Part shown: positions 25,985 through 34,445 of the stretch, piece after piece
Layout of the letters: each line of letters opens with the position of its first letter
Numbering within the stretch: the stretch's first letter is position 1
Source: an uncultured Saprospiraceae bacterium
GTDB taxonomy: Bacteria; Bacteroidota; Bacteroidia; Chitinophagales; Saprospiraceae
Direction: 5' to 3'
Length of the DNA stretch: 40,117 bases
Assembly: GCA_937997635.1 (NCBI GenBank)
Contig: CALLFA010000193.1
Coordinates: 1-40,117 of the forward strand
The notes under the pieces: generated by a model
What the model saw: only the letters and a program-made list of their open reading frames with translations
Told to the model about the DNA's origin: nothing
The model's database searches: none
Made by a program: the position numbers and the translations under genes

Positions 25985-27130
25985 TTACTTCTTCTGCGCC
26001 ATATTAAAGTCCTCACACAAACTTGGTATATAATCAAAGGCCAGTTTATATCCAAGTCTCGCTGACTGTCTCATGTCCGCACAAGCATTTTCTGGCTGCT
26101 CCAACATGTTGCGGGCATTAGCGCGATTAAACCAAGCGACCGCAAAGTTTTCGTCCAGCTCAATTGCTTTGTTGAAATCTACTTCGGCTTCTTCATATTG
26201 CTTGAGATTCATGTATGCGATTCCTCTGTTTAGATAGTACTTCTCACTGGTAGGTTTTATTTTAATGACTGCAGTATGGTCTGCAATAGTCTCTTCGTAG
26301 TTCTTCAATTGCAAACTGGTAATTGCCTTGTTTAACAAGGCCTGTTTATGTGTTGGCTCCAACAACAACACTTGCTTAAAATCTTTATCAGCGAGGGCTA
26401 TTTGTTCTAAAGCTAAGCGAGCATATCCACGATAGAATCTGTGCTCCTCATTCTTTGGTTCTTTTTTTACCAATACTGTTAAGTCCTCAATAGCTTTCTC
26501 ATATTCTTTGATTTTCAAATAGGATTTTGATCTGTAAGTATATACGTTAGTCTGATCATTCTTTATTGCTAATACTTCCGTGAAATCTGCGATGGCTTCT
26601 TCGTACTTCTTTTCTTGATAATAACACAAAGCTCGATTGAGCAACCATTTATACTGACCTTCTTTTAAGCTAATGGCATGCGTGTAATCCTCTGCCGCCT
26701 TGTTGTATTTTTTCCTTTCCATGAGAATGGCTGCTCTATACACATATGACAACTCAAATTCAGGTAGACTTTTGATCGCCCTGCTGTAATGCAATAATGC
26801 TGTATCCTTATCTCCAGATAATTGGTGAGCATAGCCTAAATAGAAATGCGCTTTCTTTGTTTCAGGATCAAGTTCTAGGGACTTTTGGAAATCTGCAATC
26901 GCCCTTTTGTACTTCTTGACATTAAGCAAGGCATTCCCTCTATTGTAAAAGGCTTTAGCATATGTCGGGTTGTACTCAATGGCTTGACTGTATTCATTAA
27001 CAGCTTCAGCATAGTCCTTTTGGTTAAAGGCTTCAATGGCTTTATTAAAGTGCTCAATAGACAATTTCTTATTTTGTGCAAAACCAGTAATACTCACGCC
27101 CAAACAGAGCAGAATTGTTATAATCTTCAT
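25985..27130 (-). CDS. Secreted TPR-repeat protein
   Basis: From the ATG at 27130 the protein has 381 residues. A signal peptide (KIITILLCLGVSITGFAQ) is followed by about ten tandem TPR units covering nearly the whole chain. Many share the N-R-G/Y-R-G and A-I-x-D-F/Y consensus (for example AFYNRGNALLNVKKYKRAIADF). No catalytic domain is present, so it probably acts as a periplasmic protein-interaction scaffold. It is followed after 108 bases by the ThuA lipoprotein gene on the same strand. A functional link between them is not shown. Confidence 0.88.
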   Translation of the reverse strand: MKIITILLCLGVSITGFAQNKKLSIEHFNKAIEAFNQKDYAEAVNEYSQAIEYNPTYAKAFYNRGNALLNVKKYKRAIADFQKSLELDPETKKAHFYLGYAHQLSGDKDTALLHYSRAIKSLPEFELSYVYRAAILMERKKYNKAAEDYTHAISLKEGQYKWLLNRALCYYQEKKYEEAIADFTEVLAIKNDQTNVYTYRSKSYLKIKEYEKAIEDLTVLVKKEPKNEEHRFYRGYARLALEQIALADKDFKQVLLLEPTHKQALLNKAITSLQLKNYEETIADHTAVIKIKPTSEKYYLNRGIAYMNLKQYEEAEVDFNKAIELDENFAVAWFNRANARNMLEQPENACADMRQSARLGYKLAFDYIPSLCEDFNMAQKK

Positions 27131-27217
27131 ATGTAGCATTCAAATGTGTAAAAAATTGTATAACTATCTGATAGGCAATTGTTTGTAAATGGTATAACTA
27201 TAAAAACTAAATTAAAT

Positions 27218-27225
27218 TACTTTTG
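27218..27225 (+). promoter_or_regulatory. Putative -7 promoter element of the isoprenoid operon
   Basis: TACTTTTG is a perfect TAnnTTTG box, 30 bases before the isomerase ATG. No TTG is found at the expected 19-21 base distance upstream, so only half of the promoter is supported. Confidence 0.35.
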
Positions 27226-27254
27226 TTCTTCTAAGAGATTGTTAAAATTTAAGA

Positions 27255-28271
27255 ATGAAGAAAGATCCAACTGCTTCATCTCGTAAGCAGGATCATATTG
27301 AATTAGCCTTCCAATCACGTGTTCATATAGATAATTTGGATGATCGATTCTATTATGAACCTCTATTGTCTGCTCATCCATCGCACATCTCTGGTTTCCC
27401 AAAGTCCTTTTTTAATAAACAGATTCAAGCTCCTTTATGGGTCAGTAGTATGACTGGTGGAACCGAAAAGGCTCTCATGATCAATAAGAATTTGGCAACT
27501 GCTTGCAAGGAGTTTGGCTTATCGATGGGTTTAGGGTCTTGTCGATCTATTTTAGACTCGGATGATCGACTCTCAGATTTTGCGATGCGACCGTTTATCG
27601 GGGATCAGCCATTATTTGCCAATCTTGGAACAGCACAATTAGAAGAGTTGATCAAGGCAGATAAGCTTAATGCTGTAAACAAGCTAGTAGAAAAATTAGA
27701 AGCAGATGGCTTAATTATTCACGTTAATCCACTGCAAGAGTGGCTACAGGATGAAGGCGACCAGATTGCAACTCCACCAATTGAGGTTATTCAGACGGTA
27801 TTAGAAGAAGTCCGCATTCCCATTATAGTCAAAGAAGTGGGCCAAGGCTTTGGTCCAGAATCATTGAAAGAATTGATCCAACTCCCATTAGAGGCTATCG
27901 AATTTGCTGCAAGTGGAGGGACCAATTTTTCGTTACTAGAATTGTTGAGAAGTAGTGAAGAAAGAAAAGAGGCATTTGAAGGATTTGCGCACATAGGACA
28001 TTCTGCAAATCAGATGGTTGGGTATTTAAATGAGTTGATCCCAAGTCTGGGCGCAAAAGTCAACTGCAGGAATTTTATCATCTCAGGAGGCATCACTAAT
28101 TTTTTAGATGGTTATTATTACATCAATAAATTGAACCACAATGCTATTTATGGTCAAGCGTCGTCCATGCTTAAACATGCACAGATAAGTTATGAAGCAT
28201 TACATCAATATATATCTTTACAAATCGAAGGCTTAAAATTTGCTTCAGCTTACTTGCGCATTAAATCGTAA
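27255..28271 (+). CDS. fni: Type 2 isopentenyl-diphosphate isomerase
   Basis: This FMN-dependent type 2 IPP:DMAPP isomerase of 338 residues interconverts the two C5 isoprenoid building blocks. Family segments are SSMTGGTEKALMINKN, MGLGSCRSIL, LIIHVNPLQEWLQDEGD, PIIVKEVGQGF and the phosphate/FMN-binding FAASGGTNFSLLE. It is followed after two bases by HMG-CoA reductase, so it forms part of a mevalonate-type isoprenoid operon. The N-terminus (KQDHIELAF) is the usual start of the family, which supports the ATG at 27255. Confidence 0.95.
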   Translation: MKKDPTASSRKQDHIELAFQSRVHIDNLDDRFYYEPLLSAHPSHISGFPKSFFNKQIQAPLWVSSMTGGTEKALMINKNLATACKEFGLSMGLGSCRSILDSDDRLSDFAMRPFIGDQPLFANLGTAQLEELIKADKLNAVNKLVEKLEADGLIIHVNPLQEWLQDEGDQIATPPIEVIQTVLEEVRIPIIVKEVGQGFGPESLKELIQLPLEAIEFAASGGTNFSLLELLRSSEERKEAFEGFAHIGHSANQMVGYLNELIPSLGAKVNCRNFIISGGITNFLDGYYYINKLNHNAIYGQASSMLKHAQISYEALHQYISLQIEGLKFASAYLRIKS

Positions 28272-28273
28272 CC

Positions 28274-29611
28274 ATGGTTAATTCACATAAATCGATAACG
28301 GGATTTTCTAAACTATCCAAAAGAGGCAAAATCAAATGGATAGTCGAAAATTTCTTTAAAGACCCAAAAGCTGTGACGCGAGAATTAACGAGTTATTGGC
28401 ATAGCAATGAAGATCAACAGAAGATTTTAGATGGCTTTAGTGAAAATACCATTACAAATTTTCCTATGCCATATGGTGTTGCGCCTAATTTTGTGATCAA
28501 TGGCGAGACCTACTGCGTACCAATGGTTATTGAAGAAAGTTCTGTTGTTGCAGCAGCGTCCAATGCTGCAAAGTTTTGGATGGACCGTGGAGGGTTTAAG
28601 ACAACCGTATTATGTACACAGAAGATTGGACAACTTCACTTCTTGTGGAAAGGTCCTAAAGAATTATTGACAGGTAACTTTGAAGCGATAAAAGGCCAAC
28701 TCCTCAAGTCTGCGAAATCCCTCACAAAAAATATGGAAGGCAGAGGAGGGGGAATCACCAATATAGAATTGATTGATAAAACAAGTGATCTTGAAGACTT
28801 ATATCAATTGCAATGTTATTTTGAAACCTGTGATTCTATGGGTGCAAATTTCATTAATTCTGTTCTAGAAAAATTTGGCTCCGAACTTGGCAGCTTCATT
28901 CAAGTGACACCTAGATTCAAAGAACACTCGGAAGGATTTGAAGTCATTATGGCTATTCTCTCTAATTATACACCTGAATGTGTTGTCCGAGCAAAGGTCT
29001 CCTGCCATGTAGATCAATTGGAAGGAGTCAGTAATCATTTCAATGGACAGGAATTTGCAACACGGTTTAAGACAGCCGTTGACATTGCTAGAATTGATCC
29101 TTATCGAGCAACGACTCATAATAAAGGGATATTCAATGGCATTGATGCAGTTGTCTTAGCAACAGGTAATGATTTTCGAGCAATTGAAGCTTGTGGTCAT
29201 AGTTATGCATCAAAAGATGGGCAGTACAGAAGTTTGAGTTATTGCTCTATAGAGAATGACATCTTCAGATTTTGGTTAGAAGTGCCGCTTGCTGTTGGTA
29301 CAGTAGGAGGCTTAACATCTTTACATCCAATAGCAAAACGATCGCTTGAATTATTGGGTAGTCCATCTGCATCTGAGTTGATGCAAATAATTGCAGCTAC
29401 AGGATTAGCTCAAAATTTTGGTGCAGTTCGATCATTAGTAACAACAGGGATACAACGAGGTCATATGCGCATGCATTTGATGAATATTCTACACCAATTG
29501 GAGGCGACAGAAAAAGAAGTCAAAAGAGCACTTGTCCATTTCAACACTGAAATCGTATCCTTCGTATCTGTTAGGAACTTTTTAGATTCAGGGAGGCAGA
29601 TAAAGAAATAA
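28274..29611 (+). CDS. Hydroxymethylglutaryl-CoA reductase, class II type
   Basis: This 445-residue HMG-CoA reductase of the bacterial class II type makes mevalonate from HMG-CoA with NAD(P)H. Visible motifs are the substrate-binding ENTITNFPMPYGVAPNF, EESSVVAAASNAAKFW, the catalytic ATGNDFRAIEACGHSYA, VGGLTSLHPIAKRSL and, near the C-terminus, the His-containing RGHMRMHL. Class II enzymes are called 'degradative' in databases, but in Bacteroidota they serve isoprenoid synthesis. The adjacent isomerase and GHMP kinase genes support this. It lies two bases after the isomerase gene and is clearly in its operon. Confidence 0.95.
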   Translation: MVNSHKSITGFSKLSKRGKIKWIVENFFKDPKAVTRELTSYWHSNEDQQKILDGFSENTITNFPMPYGVAPNFVINGETYCVPMVIEESSVVAAASNAAKFWMDRGGFKTTVLCTQKIGQLHFLWKGPKELLTGNFEAIKGQLLKSAKSLTKNMEGRGGGITNIELIDKTSDLEDLYQLQCYFETCDSMGANFINSVLEKFGSELGSFIQVTPRFKEHSEGFEVIMAILSNYTPECVVRAKVSCHVDQLEGVSNHFNGQEFATRFKTAVDIARIDPYRATTHNKGIFNGIDAVVLATGNDFRAIEACGHSYASKDGQYRSLSYCSIENDIFRFWLEVPLAVGTVGGLTSLHPIAKRSLELLGSPSASELMQIIAATGLAQNFGAVRSLVTTGIQRGHMRMHLMNILHQLEATEKEVKRALVHFNTEIVSFVSVRNFLDSGRQIKK

Positions 29612-29759
29612 AGATTGTAGATTAGCGACTTATTAAATCCCAGTCTTTTCTGAAAATGTCACGCTAAACATTTAGTTGACCTTTTTAGTGTTTATTCCCA
29701 CTAACATGATTCGTGCTCATTAGTTTTAAACATTCTTAACACAACCAACTGTAATACCA

Positions 29760-30680
29760 ATCAAAAAGACATTTTACGGAAACGGCAAATTATTATTAAC
29801 AGCAGAGTACCTCGTACTGGATGGAGCTAAAGCCATTGCTTTGCCAACTAAATTGGGTCAACAAATGCTGGTAAAACCTTCCAGGGGCTCTGATCTTGTC
29901 TGGCATTCTAAGGACATGAACGGTGAGACTTGGTTTGATGCACAAATATCGTTACTTGACTTTACTCCTGTGAAATCATCAGACGATGAGAAAGCGGCAT
30001 ATATTGGCAAACTATTGAAGAATGCTGTTAGACTGAACTCGGAGTTTTTAGATAAGTGGAATGGCTTTAAAGTAGAGACAACATTACAGTTTGATCAAAG
30101 TTGGGGTCTGGGATCTAGTTCGACATTAATTTATACTGTTGCTCAATGGGCAGAAGTCAACCCATATTTACTGCATTTCAAAGTGAGTAATGGAAGCGGT
30201 TACGACATTGCTTGTGCAGGTGCAGAAGGTCCAATTGAATATCGCCTACACGATGATCAATTGAGTATAGCCGAATCTGATTTTGACCCAAAATTCAAAG
30301 ATAAATTGTTTTTCATTCATCTTGGTAATAAGCAAAATAGCTCTGAAGAAGTAAACAAATACCTGAAAGGAAGCAAGGCATCAAAAGAGCAAATAGAAGA
30401 GATTTCTGACTTGTCTGATAAAATAGCTCTATCCAAATCCTTTAGTAAATTCGAACAACATCTTGACAAGCATGAAGAAGTAATCGGATCTATATTAAAA
30501 AGAGACCCAATCAAACAAACAACATTCAAAGATTACTGGGGCAGTGTCAAATCTTTAGGTGCTTGGGGAGGAGATTTTATACTCGCTACTTCAGACAAAC
30601 CAGTAAAGCCAACAATGGACTACTTCAAATCAAAAGGCTATACGACTATATTGCCTTACAGAGAACTCATACTTCCTTAG
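29760..30680 (+). CDS. GYDIA-family GHMP kinase (mevalonate-pathway kinase)
   Basis: This GHMP-superfamily kinase of about 306 residues has the ATP loop SWGLGSSSTLIY near residue 120, the diagnostic GYDIA motif, and the C-terminal glycine motif LGAWGGDFILATSD. The conserved N-terminus KKTFYGNGKLLLTAEY is encoded from 29763 on, in frame. However, no ATG, GTG or TTG precedes it after the TAA at 29727. The codon where homologues would have Met is ATC (29760), with ATA two codons earlier. The first canonical start, TTG at 29841, would delete the conserved N-terminal strand. It follows HMG-CoA reductase and probably phosphorylates mevalonate or its phosphate. Confidence 0.85.
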   Translation: MKKTFYGNGKLLLTAEYLVLDGAKAIALPTKLGQQMLVKPSRGSDLVWHSKDMNGETWFDAQISLLDFTPVKSSDDEKAAYIGKLLKNAVRLNSEFLDKWNGFKVETTLQFDQSWGLGSSSTLIYTVAQWAEVNPYLLHFKVSNGSGYDIACAGAEGPIEYRLHDDQLSIAESDFDPKFKDKLFFIHLGNKQNSSEEVNKYLKGSKASKEQIEEISDLSDKIALSKSFSKFEQHLDKHEEVIGSILKRDPIKQTTFKDYWGSVKSLGAWGGDFILATSDKPVKPTMDYFKSKGYTTILPYRELILP

Positions 30681-30964
30681 TCTTCAAATAATCTGTGGCG
30701 AATTAATAGCTAGTTGTAGGTCTATATGTAGTTGGATGCAACATTGTTATGCGCATACCTTTGTTTAAAGATTGAAACACAATTCCACCCTTACAAAACT
30801 CAATTGAAATATTGAAAAGAGTTCAGATTTTATCCATCTGTTCGCTCTAGATTATCATAGACCTTAATAGTGAAATATCAATTTGATAATCTCCTTTGGT
30901 GCGTCATCTGTTTTCGACAAAAACAAGAATTCTGTGCATTAGAAAAATGACGCCCACAGAAGGT

Positions 30965-30998
30965 TGAAGCTAGCTCATTGAGTTGGCTTCACCCTCAT
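30965..30998 (+). terminator. Terminator-like hairpin 1 in the 30.7-31.3 kb gap
   Basis: The 12-pair stem TGAAGCTAGCTC / GAGTTGGCTTCA, with two G.U pairs and an ATT loop, is followed by CCCTCATTTTTAG. It may end the isoprenoid operon transcript, 285 bases after the kinase stop. Confidence 0.5.
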
Positions 30999-31104
30999 TT
31001 TTAGAACAGAACAAGTGACAAAGGCTGATACATAAACATATACAATCCTATGTGTGCGACCCGTACGCGTGAGTTAAAGAATTATTGACGCTCACAGATT
31101 TTTT

Positions 31105-31138
31105 AGAGGTGACCTTACAGAAGGTCCCTCTATTTTTT
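31105..31138 (+). terminator. Intrinsic terminator 2 in the gap
   Basis: The stem AGAGG-GACCTT / AAGGTC-CCTCT (11 pairs, one bulged T) with an ACAG loop is followed by ATTTTTT. It is strong and points rightward, but no protein gene ends just upstream. Confidence 0.7.
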
Positions 31139-31152
31139 CATTCTACACCTCG

Positions 31153-31198
31153 AAGGATGAATATCTTTAATTAGATATTCATCCTTTTGTATTTTATA
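31153..31198 (+). terminator. Intrinsic terminator 3 in the gap
   Basis: The perfect 14-pair stem AAGGATGAATATCT / AGATATTCATCCTT with a six-base loop is followed by TTGTATTTTAT. It lies 14 bases after the T-run of the preceding terminator. Confidence 0.65.
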
Positions 31199-31260
31199 CC
31201 CAACGGAATTCAGGAATGTTCCAATAGACAAATTGATTAGTCCAACCACTATTAATAGAA

Positions 31261-31293
31261 AAGTCCTTATTTGTTTTTGTCAAATAAGGACTT
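31261..31293 (-). terminator. Bidirectional terminator after the protease gene
   Basis: The perfect 13-pair stem AAGTCCTTATTTG / CAAATAAGGACTT has a 7-base loop. On the minus strand it ends in TTTTC. It lies 27 bases after the stop of the minus-strand metalloprotease gene. Confidence 0.7.
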
Positions 31294-31320
31294 CAGAGAT
31301 TTTTTTACAGATTGAGAGGT

Positions 31321-32373
31321 CTAAGGTTTTATGACAGCACTGCCTTGTCTAGTTGCTGTTAACAATGCTGGTTTGTCTAAGACAATACCCACATTTGAAT
31401 TTTGATCGGCGTCATACATTCCTGGTTTAAATACGATCACATCCTTGGTCACACCATCAAGTTGATTAAAGGCACAATGAGCATCTTCAAACGGAACATC
31501 TGGTTTGCCATTGCAACCACACGGAGATCCACCTGGCAATATGTTACAAGGGTCTGGATCATTATCATCTACATAAAATGCAACACCTGATGTGACGTCA
31601 GTTCTGCTTGTAAAATTAACCAATGTTTGGTGCCATTTATCCAATTGACATTCCGTAAGCACTACTCGACTTTCACCTTGATTTCGAATTTGTGACATAA
31701 TATTATTAAAGGTATCATCAACCAAACGTTGGTTTGCAGCACTCAATTGATTATAATTTACTCCAAAATTTTGTACCGCAATTGTATTTAGATCCCAACT
31801 TGAGTCGTCTAACAATGTCGTGCCACATGATGCGTCCGCTGTGTGAAAGAGATTAAAAAAGTGGCCAATTTCATGCAACAATACTTCTGGTTCATCTGCT
31901 CTTCTATGGTCAATTAATATCCCTTCGTCGTGATCTGTATTAAATGCAAAAGAGCATATACCGTTTTGAACTTGAGTTCTACTATAATACACATTAATCA
32001 TGTCTGATCTCCATTGGAACGCACTAGGAAACATTTGTGCAGCATCTTCCAATTCTGTGATCAGTCCTGCATCAATACGATGGTCGGAGGATGTACCGTT
32101 GAATTGATTTGAGATTGCCGTACTTAGTGCACCAGATGGTCCGCCAATTTCAACATATTCAAATGGCACAAACTCTATGCCTCTGTTGTATTCGACCATT
32201 CGCTCATTTATCCAAAGAAAGGCACTATCAAATTTTTCATTAGTCAAAATTTCATCCGGTCTGTTGCCATTAACGTCAAGTATGATTTTTATACTCACCC
32301 TGATTTCCTGAGAAGAAAGTTGAAACATGCACAACATGCACACTCCAAATACTATGGTTTTTATTGTGTTCAT
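31321..32373 (-). CDS. Secreted zinc metalloprotease, M43 (pappalysin/cytophagalysin)-like
   Basis: This exported metzincin-type protease of 350 residues has a signal peptide (residues 1 to about 22). The zinc site HEIGHFFNLFH (HExxHxxxxxH, around residue 168) is present, with a Met-turn candidate NNIMSQ later on. The spacing and flanking Cys residues fit the M43 family, which includes cytophagalysin. The C-terminal part, DVIVFKPGMYDADQNSN..., resembles the start of a beta-helix-type segment. No T9SS sorting domain is seen. It follows the surface-protein gene by 7 bases, so the two are likely co-transcribed. Confidence 0.82.
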   Translation of the reverse strand: MNTIKTIVFGVCMLCMFQLSSQEIRVSIKIILDVNGNRPDEILTNEKFDSAFLWINERMVEYNRGIEFVPFEYVEIGGPSGALSTAISNQFNGTSSDHRIDAGLITELEDAAQMFPSAFQWRSDMINVYYSRTQVQNGICSFAFNTDHDEGILIDHRRADEPEVLLHEIGHFFNLFHTADASCGTTLLDDSSWDLNTIAVQNFGVNYNQLSAANQRLVDDTFNNIMSQIRNQGESRVVLTECQLDKWHQTLVNFTSRTDVTSGVAFYVDDNDPDPCNILPGGSPCGCNGKPDVPFEDAHCAFNQLDGVTKDVIVFKPGMYDADQNSNVGIVLDKPALLTATRQGSAVIKP

Positions 32374-32380
32374 GCTATTA

Positions 32381-33439
32381 TTATTGAAGGTTAACTAAAA
32401 CGAGCACGAATCCATTTTCATCTGGACTTGTCATAGCTTTGCCGATAACTGATCCATAAGACTGTTTTTTCTTGGTCGCTTTCATTGCATGTCCAGCTAT
32501 CTCTGATGTCGTCAACATATCTCCAGGTTGAATTTTACCATTGATGTCTGTAGAAGCTACATACACTCTACCTGAAAGCGCTACTGGATAATCACCGTTG
32601 GCTATTGTGCCATCTTGTCCCATCAACATCCCTGGATTGATGCCATTAGCTCCGGAAATAATGCCGACTACTTTTTTATCATAAGCTTGGTCTGCAATTT
32701 TCAATGCCCCAGCTTTATCCGGGTTTATAGTGACAACAAAACCAGGTGTCGCTACTAGATCGACAGTAGATTCTACTTCAAATTTCTCTGCAAAGTCTGA
32801 CCCATTTAGTTCTATTTCATCAACGATGATTCTTGAGTTAAGGGATGGATCAGAAAAGAATTCCCACTCACCAGTATTTTCTAGATATCTCATTCTTGAA
32901 TCACCATTCAGTGCAACGAGAAATCTGTAATCATTTGGATCGCCAATCCTAGCCGCTATTGTCCAATGTTGTAATTCGTTATTGGCATCAAATAAGTTGT
33001 TTTCATTGAGAAATCTAAATCGTGTAAAGTCTGTAACTGTACCAGTCTCGACTAACGTCAATTGTGGTAGATCAGGACTAGAATCACTGTAAACACCTAG
33101 CTTGCCAACTTGATCAGCCATGTTTGTTGGGTCAATAGCAACCCCGTTAGTTGCACCATCTAATGTCAAAATTCTTGCTGCAGAAGAAGGATTTGTCGTA
33201 TTGCCCCAACCAAAAACCATAGATGCATTCGTGCCAGCAGTATTACTTGGATCCGCCGAAATTATAAATCGGTTATTTGCAAATTGATCATTACTGAATG
33301 TCAATATCGAAGGACCATCAGAAGCCTCATGAAGCTGTAATGTAGCATCATCAATGCTTGCATTATGTTCAATCATACTTTGCTGTGCATGCATCCCAAC
33401 ACAGATAACACTTAAAATTAAAATAGAAATTGTTTTCAT
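32381..33439 (-). CDS. Secreted surface protein with a phage-fibre-like C-terminal domain
   Basis: This 352-residue exported protein has a signal peptide ending MHAQ. The middle is beta-rich (repeated ILTF/ILTL, DGATNGVAI) with no enzyme motif. From about residue 210 (NGSDFAEKFEVES) to the end it matches a domain often seen at the C-terminus of phage-tail or fibre-like and cyanobacterial proteins. Landmarks are DKKVVGIISGANG, YPVALSGRVYVAS, IQPGDMLTTSEIAGHAMKA and GSVIGKAM. The function of this domain is not known to me. It heads a two-gene unit with the metalloprotease. Confidence 0.6.
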   Translation of the reverse strand: MKTISILILSVICVGMHAQQSMIEHNASIDDATLQLHEASDGPSILTFSNDQFANNRFIISADPSNTAGTNASMVFGWGNTTNPSSAARILTLDGATNGVAIDPTNMADQVGKLGVYSDSSPDLPQLTLVETGTVTDFTRFRFLNENNLFDANNELQHWTIAARIGDPNDYRFLVALNGDSRMRYLENTGEWEFFSDPSLNSRIIVDEIELNGSDFAEKFEVESTVDLVATPGFVVTINPDKAGALKIADQAYDKKVVGIISGANGINPGMLMGQDGTIANGDYPVALSGRVYVASTDINGKIQPGDMLTTSEIAGHAMKATKKKQSYGSVIGKAMTSPDENGFVLVLVNLQ

Positions 33440-33562
33440 AATATGGATTTTAAATTTTTTTATAATAATTATAGAAATTGCTATGGACGTCCCTCATTTT
33501 GAAAGCCAAAAGAATCATCCATTGTTTGATTTTTATTTTTTGGAAGCTAGCTAGTAGTTAAG

Positions 33563-33751
33563 TCAAATTTCTGTTTCTCTCCATTGGGAATTGTCTTCAT
33601 GTTTAATATTGGTTTCTAATAATTTCCGTTGAATTTCAAGTAGTTCGACAAACACATCATTTAGCTTGGTTTCAAACTGTTTGTTTAGTTTGCTTTGATG
33701 CTCAATCAATTTGTCAGCATCATTTATTATTTGAAGTAGTTCGTGTACCAT
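33563..33751 (-). CDS. Small coiled-coil hypothetical protein
   Basis: A 62-residue protein with a heptad-like pattern (LLQIINDADKLIEHQSKLNK and onward) and no known motif. It lies alone between the surface-protein operon and the response-regulator gene on the same strand. I do not recognise it. Its coding status rests on an intact ORF and regular amphipathic helix, so confidence is moderate. Confidence 0.5.
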   Translation of the reverse strand: MVHELLQIINDADKLIEHQSKLNKQFETKLNDVFVELLEIQRKLLETNIKHEDNSQWRETEI

Positions 33752-33785
33752 GACTCAAATATGAAGACAAAGAAAGTTGCTTTTC

Positions 33786-33801
33786 CTACACATTTGTGTA
33801 G
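33786..33801. promoter_or_regulatory. Perfect palindrome upstream of the small coiled-coil gene
   Basis: CTACACA-TT-TGTGTAG is a perfect 7+7 inverted repeat in the 88-base gap between the small coiled-coil gene and the response regulator. It could be an operator or a weak hairpin, and there is no T-run. Confidence 0.35.
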
Positions 33802-33839
33802 TTGTTGAATATCGCACAGGAGACTTGGCGCTTAGATTA

Positions 33840-34445
33840 CTAACTTAATCGCGATGCCAATTCTGCCCTGCCTGCCAAATTGAATTTTGAATAAATATTT
33901 TTGACATGATATTTGACAGTATTCACAGAAATAAAGTTGTCTGTTGCAATCTGTTTATAGGATTTCCCATTTTGCAATTGTGTAATGATCAAAAATTCTT
34001 GTTCAGTTATCGAGCCATTCAATTTCAATTCGATTTGTTCTTTGTTTAGTGAGTTTGTTTTTTGCGAACGCTCGAAATTAGAGATTGCCATTTTTATAGA
34101 CGTCAGCAAAGTTCTGTCTTGAAAAGGTTTGACAAGGAATCCATAAGGAGCGTAGCGCTGAGCCTCTGTTAGGGTTTTTTCATCATCAAAGGACGTCAAA
34201 AATAAATAGGGAATTTTATAATGATCATGTATGTGTTCTGCGACATCTATTCCTGTCAAATGGCCAGCTAAGTTGATATCAAGCATAGCAAAATCTGGCT
34301 TTCTAGTACTCAACATATCTAATGCGTCTTCCCCTCTATGGGCAATACCAATGACAGTATAGCCTTCACTGACGAGTAAATCTTGAATATCTGCAGCAAT
34401 GATTGGTTCGTCTTCAACAATTAAAATCTTAAACACCTTGATCAA
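33840..34445 (-). CDS. Response regulator, REC plus LuxR-type HTH
   Basis: This 201-residue NarL/FixJ-type regulator has the receiver acidic residues IVEDEP, phospho-acceptor D56 in FAMLDINLAG and Lys in GFLVKPF. The C-terminal LuxR-type helix-turn-helix (residues about 140-200) includes NGKSYKQIATDNFISVNTVKYHVKNIYSKF. Its start overlaps the end of the histidine-kinase gene by 17 bases, so the two form a pair. The kinase partner is truncated at its 5' end in this window, which may leave the regulator without its native promoter. Confidence 0.92.
   Translation of the reverse strand: MIKVFKILIVEDEPIIAADIQDLLVSEGYTVIGIAHRGEDALDMLSTRKPDFAMLDINLAGHLTGIDVAEHIHDHYKIPYLFLTSFDDEKTLTEAQRYAPYGFLVKPFQDRTLLTSIKMAISNFERSQKTNSLNKEQIELKLNGSITEQEFLIITQLQNGKSYKQIATDNFISVNTVKYHVKNIYSKFNLAGRAELASRLS

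Larger units (their letters stand above)
30681..31320. other. 640-base gap between the isoprenoid operon and the protease gene
   Basis: No ordinary gene is supported. The gap holds three plus-oriented terminator-like hairpins, a 12-codon micro-ORF (ATG 31050 to TGA 31088: MCATRTRELKNY) that ends 16 bases before the second hairpin, and one bidirectional hairpin for the minus-strand protease gene. A short RNA gene between 30998 and 31138 is possible. I could not find a matching promoter. Confidence 0.45.

Noticed and set aside
30681..31100. tRNA or rRNA gene in the empty stretch.
   Set aside because: No cloverleaf, T-loop or CCA pattern is visible; the hairpins present are terminator-like.
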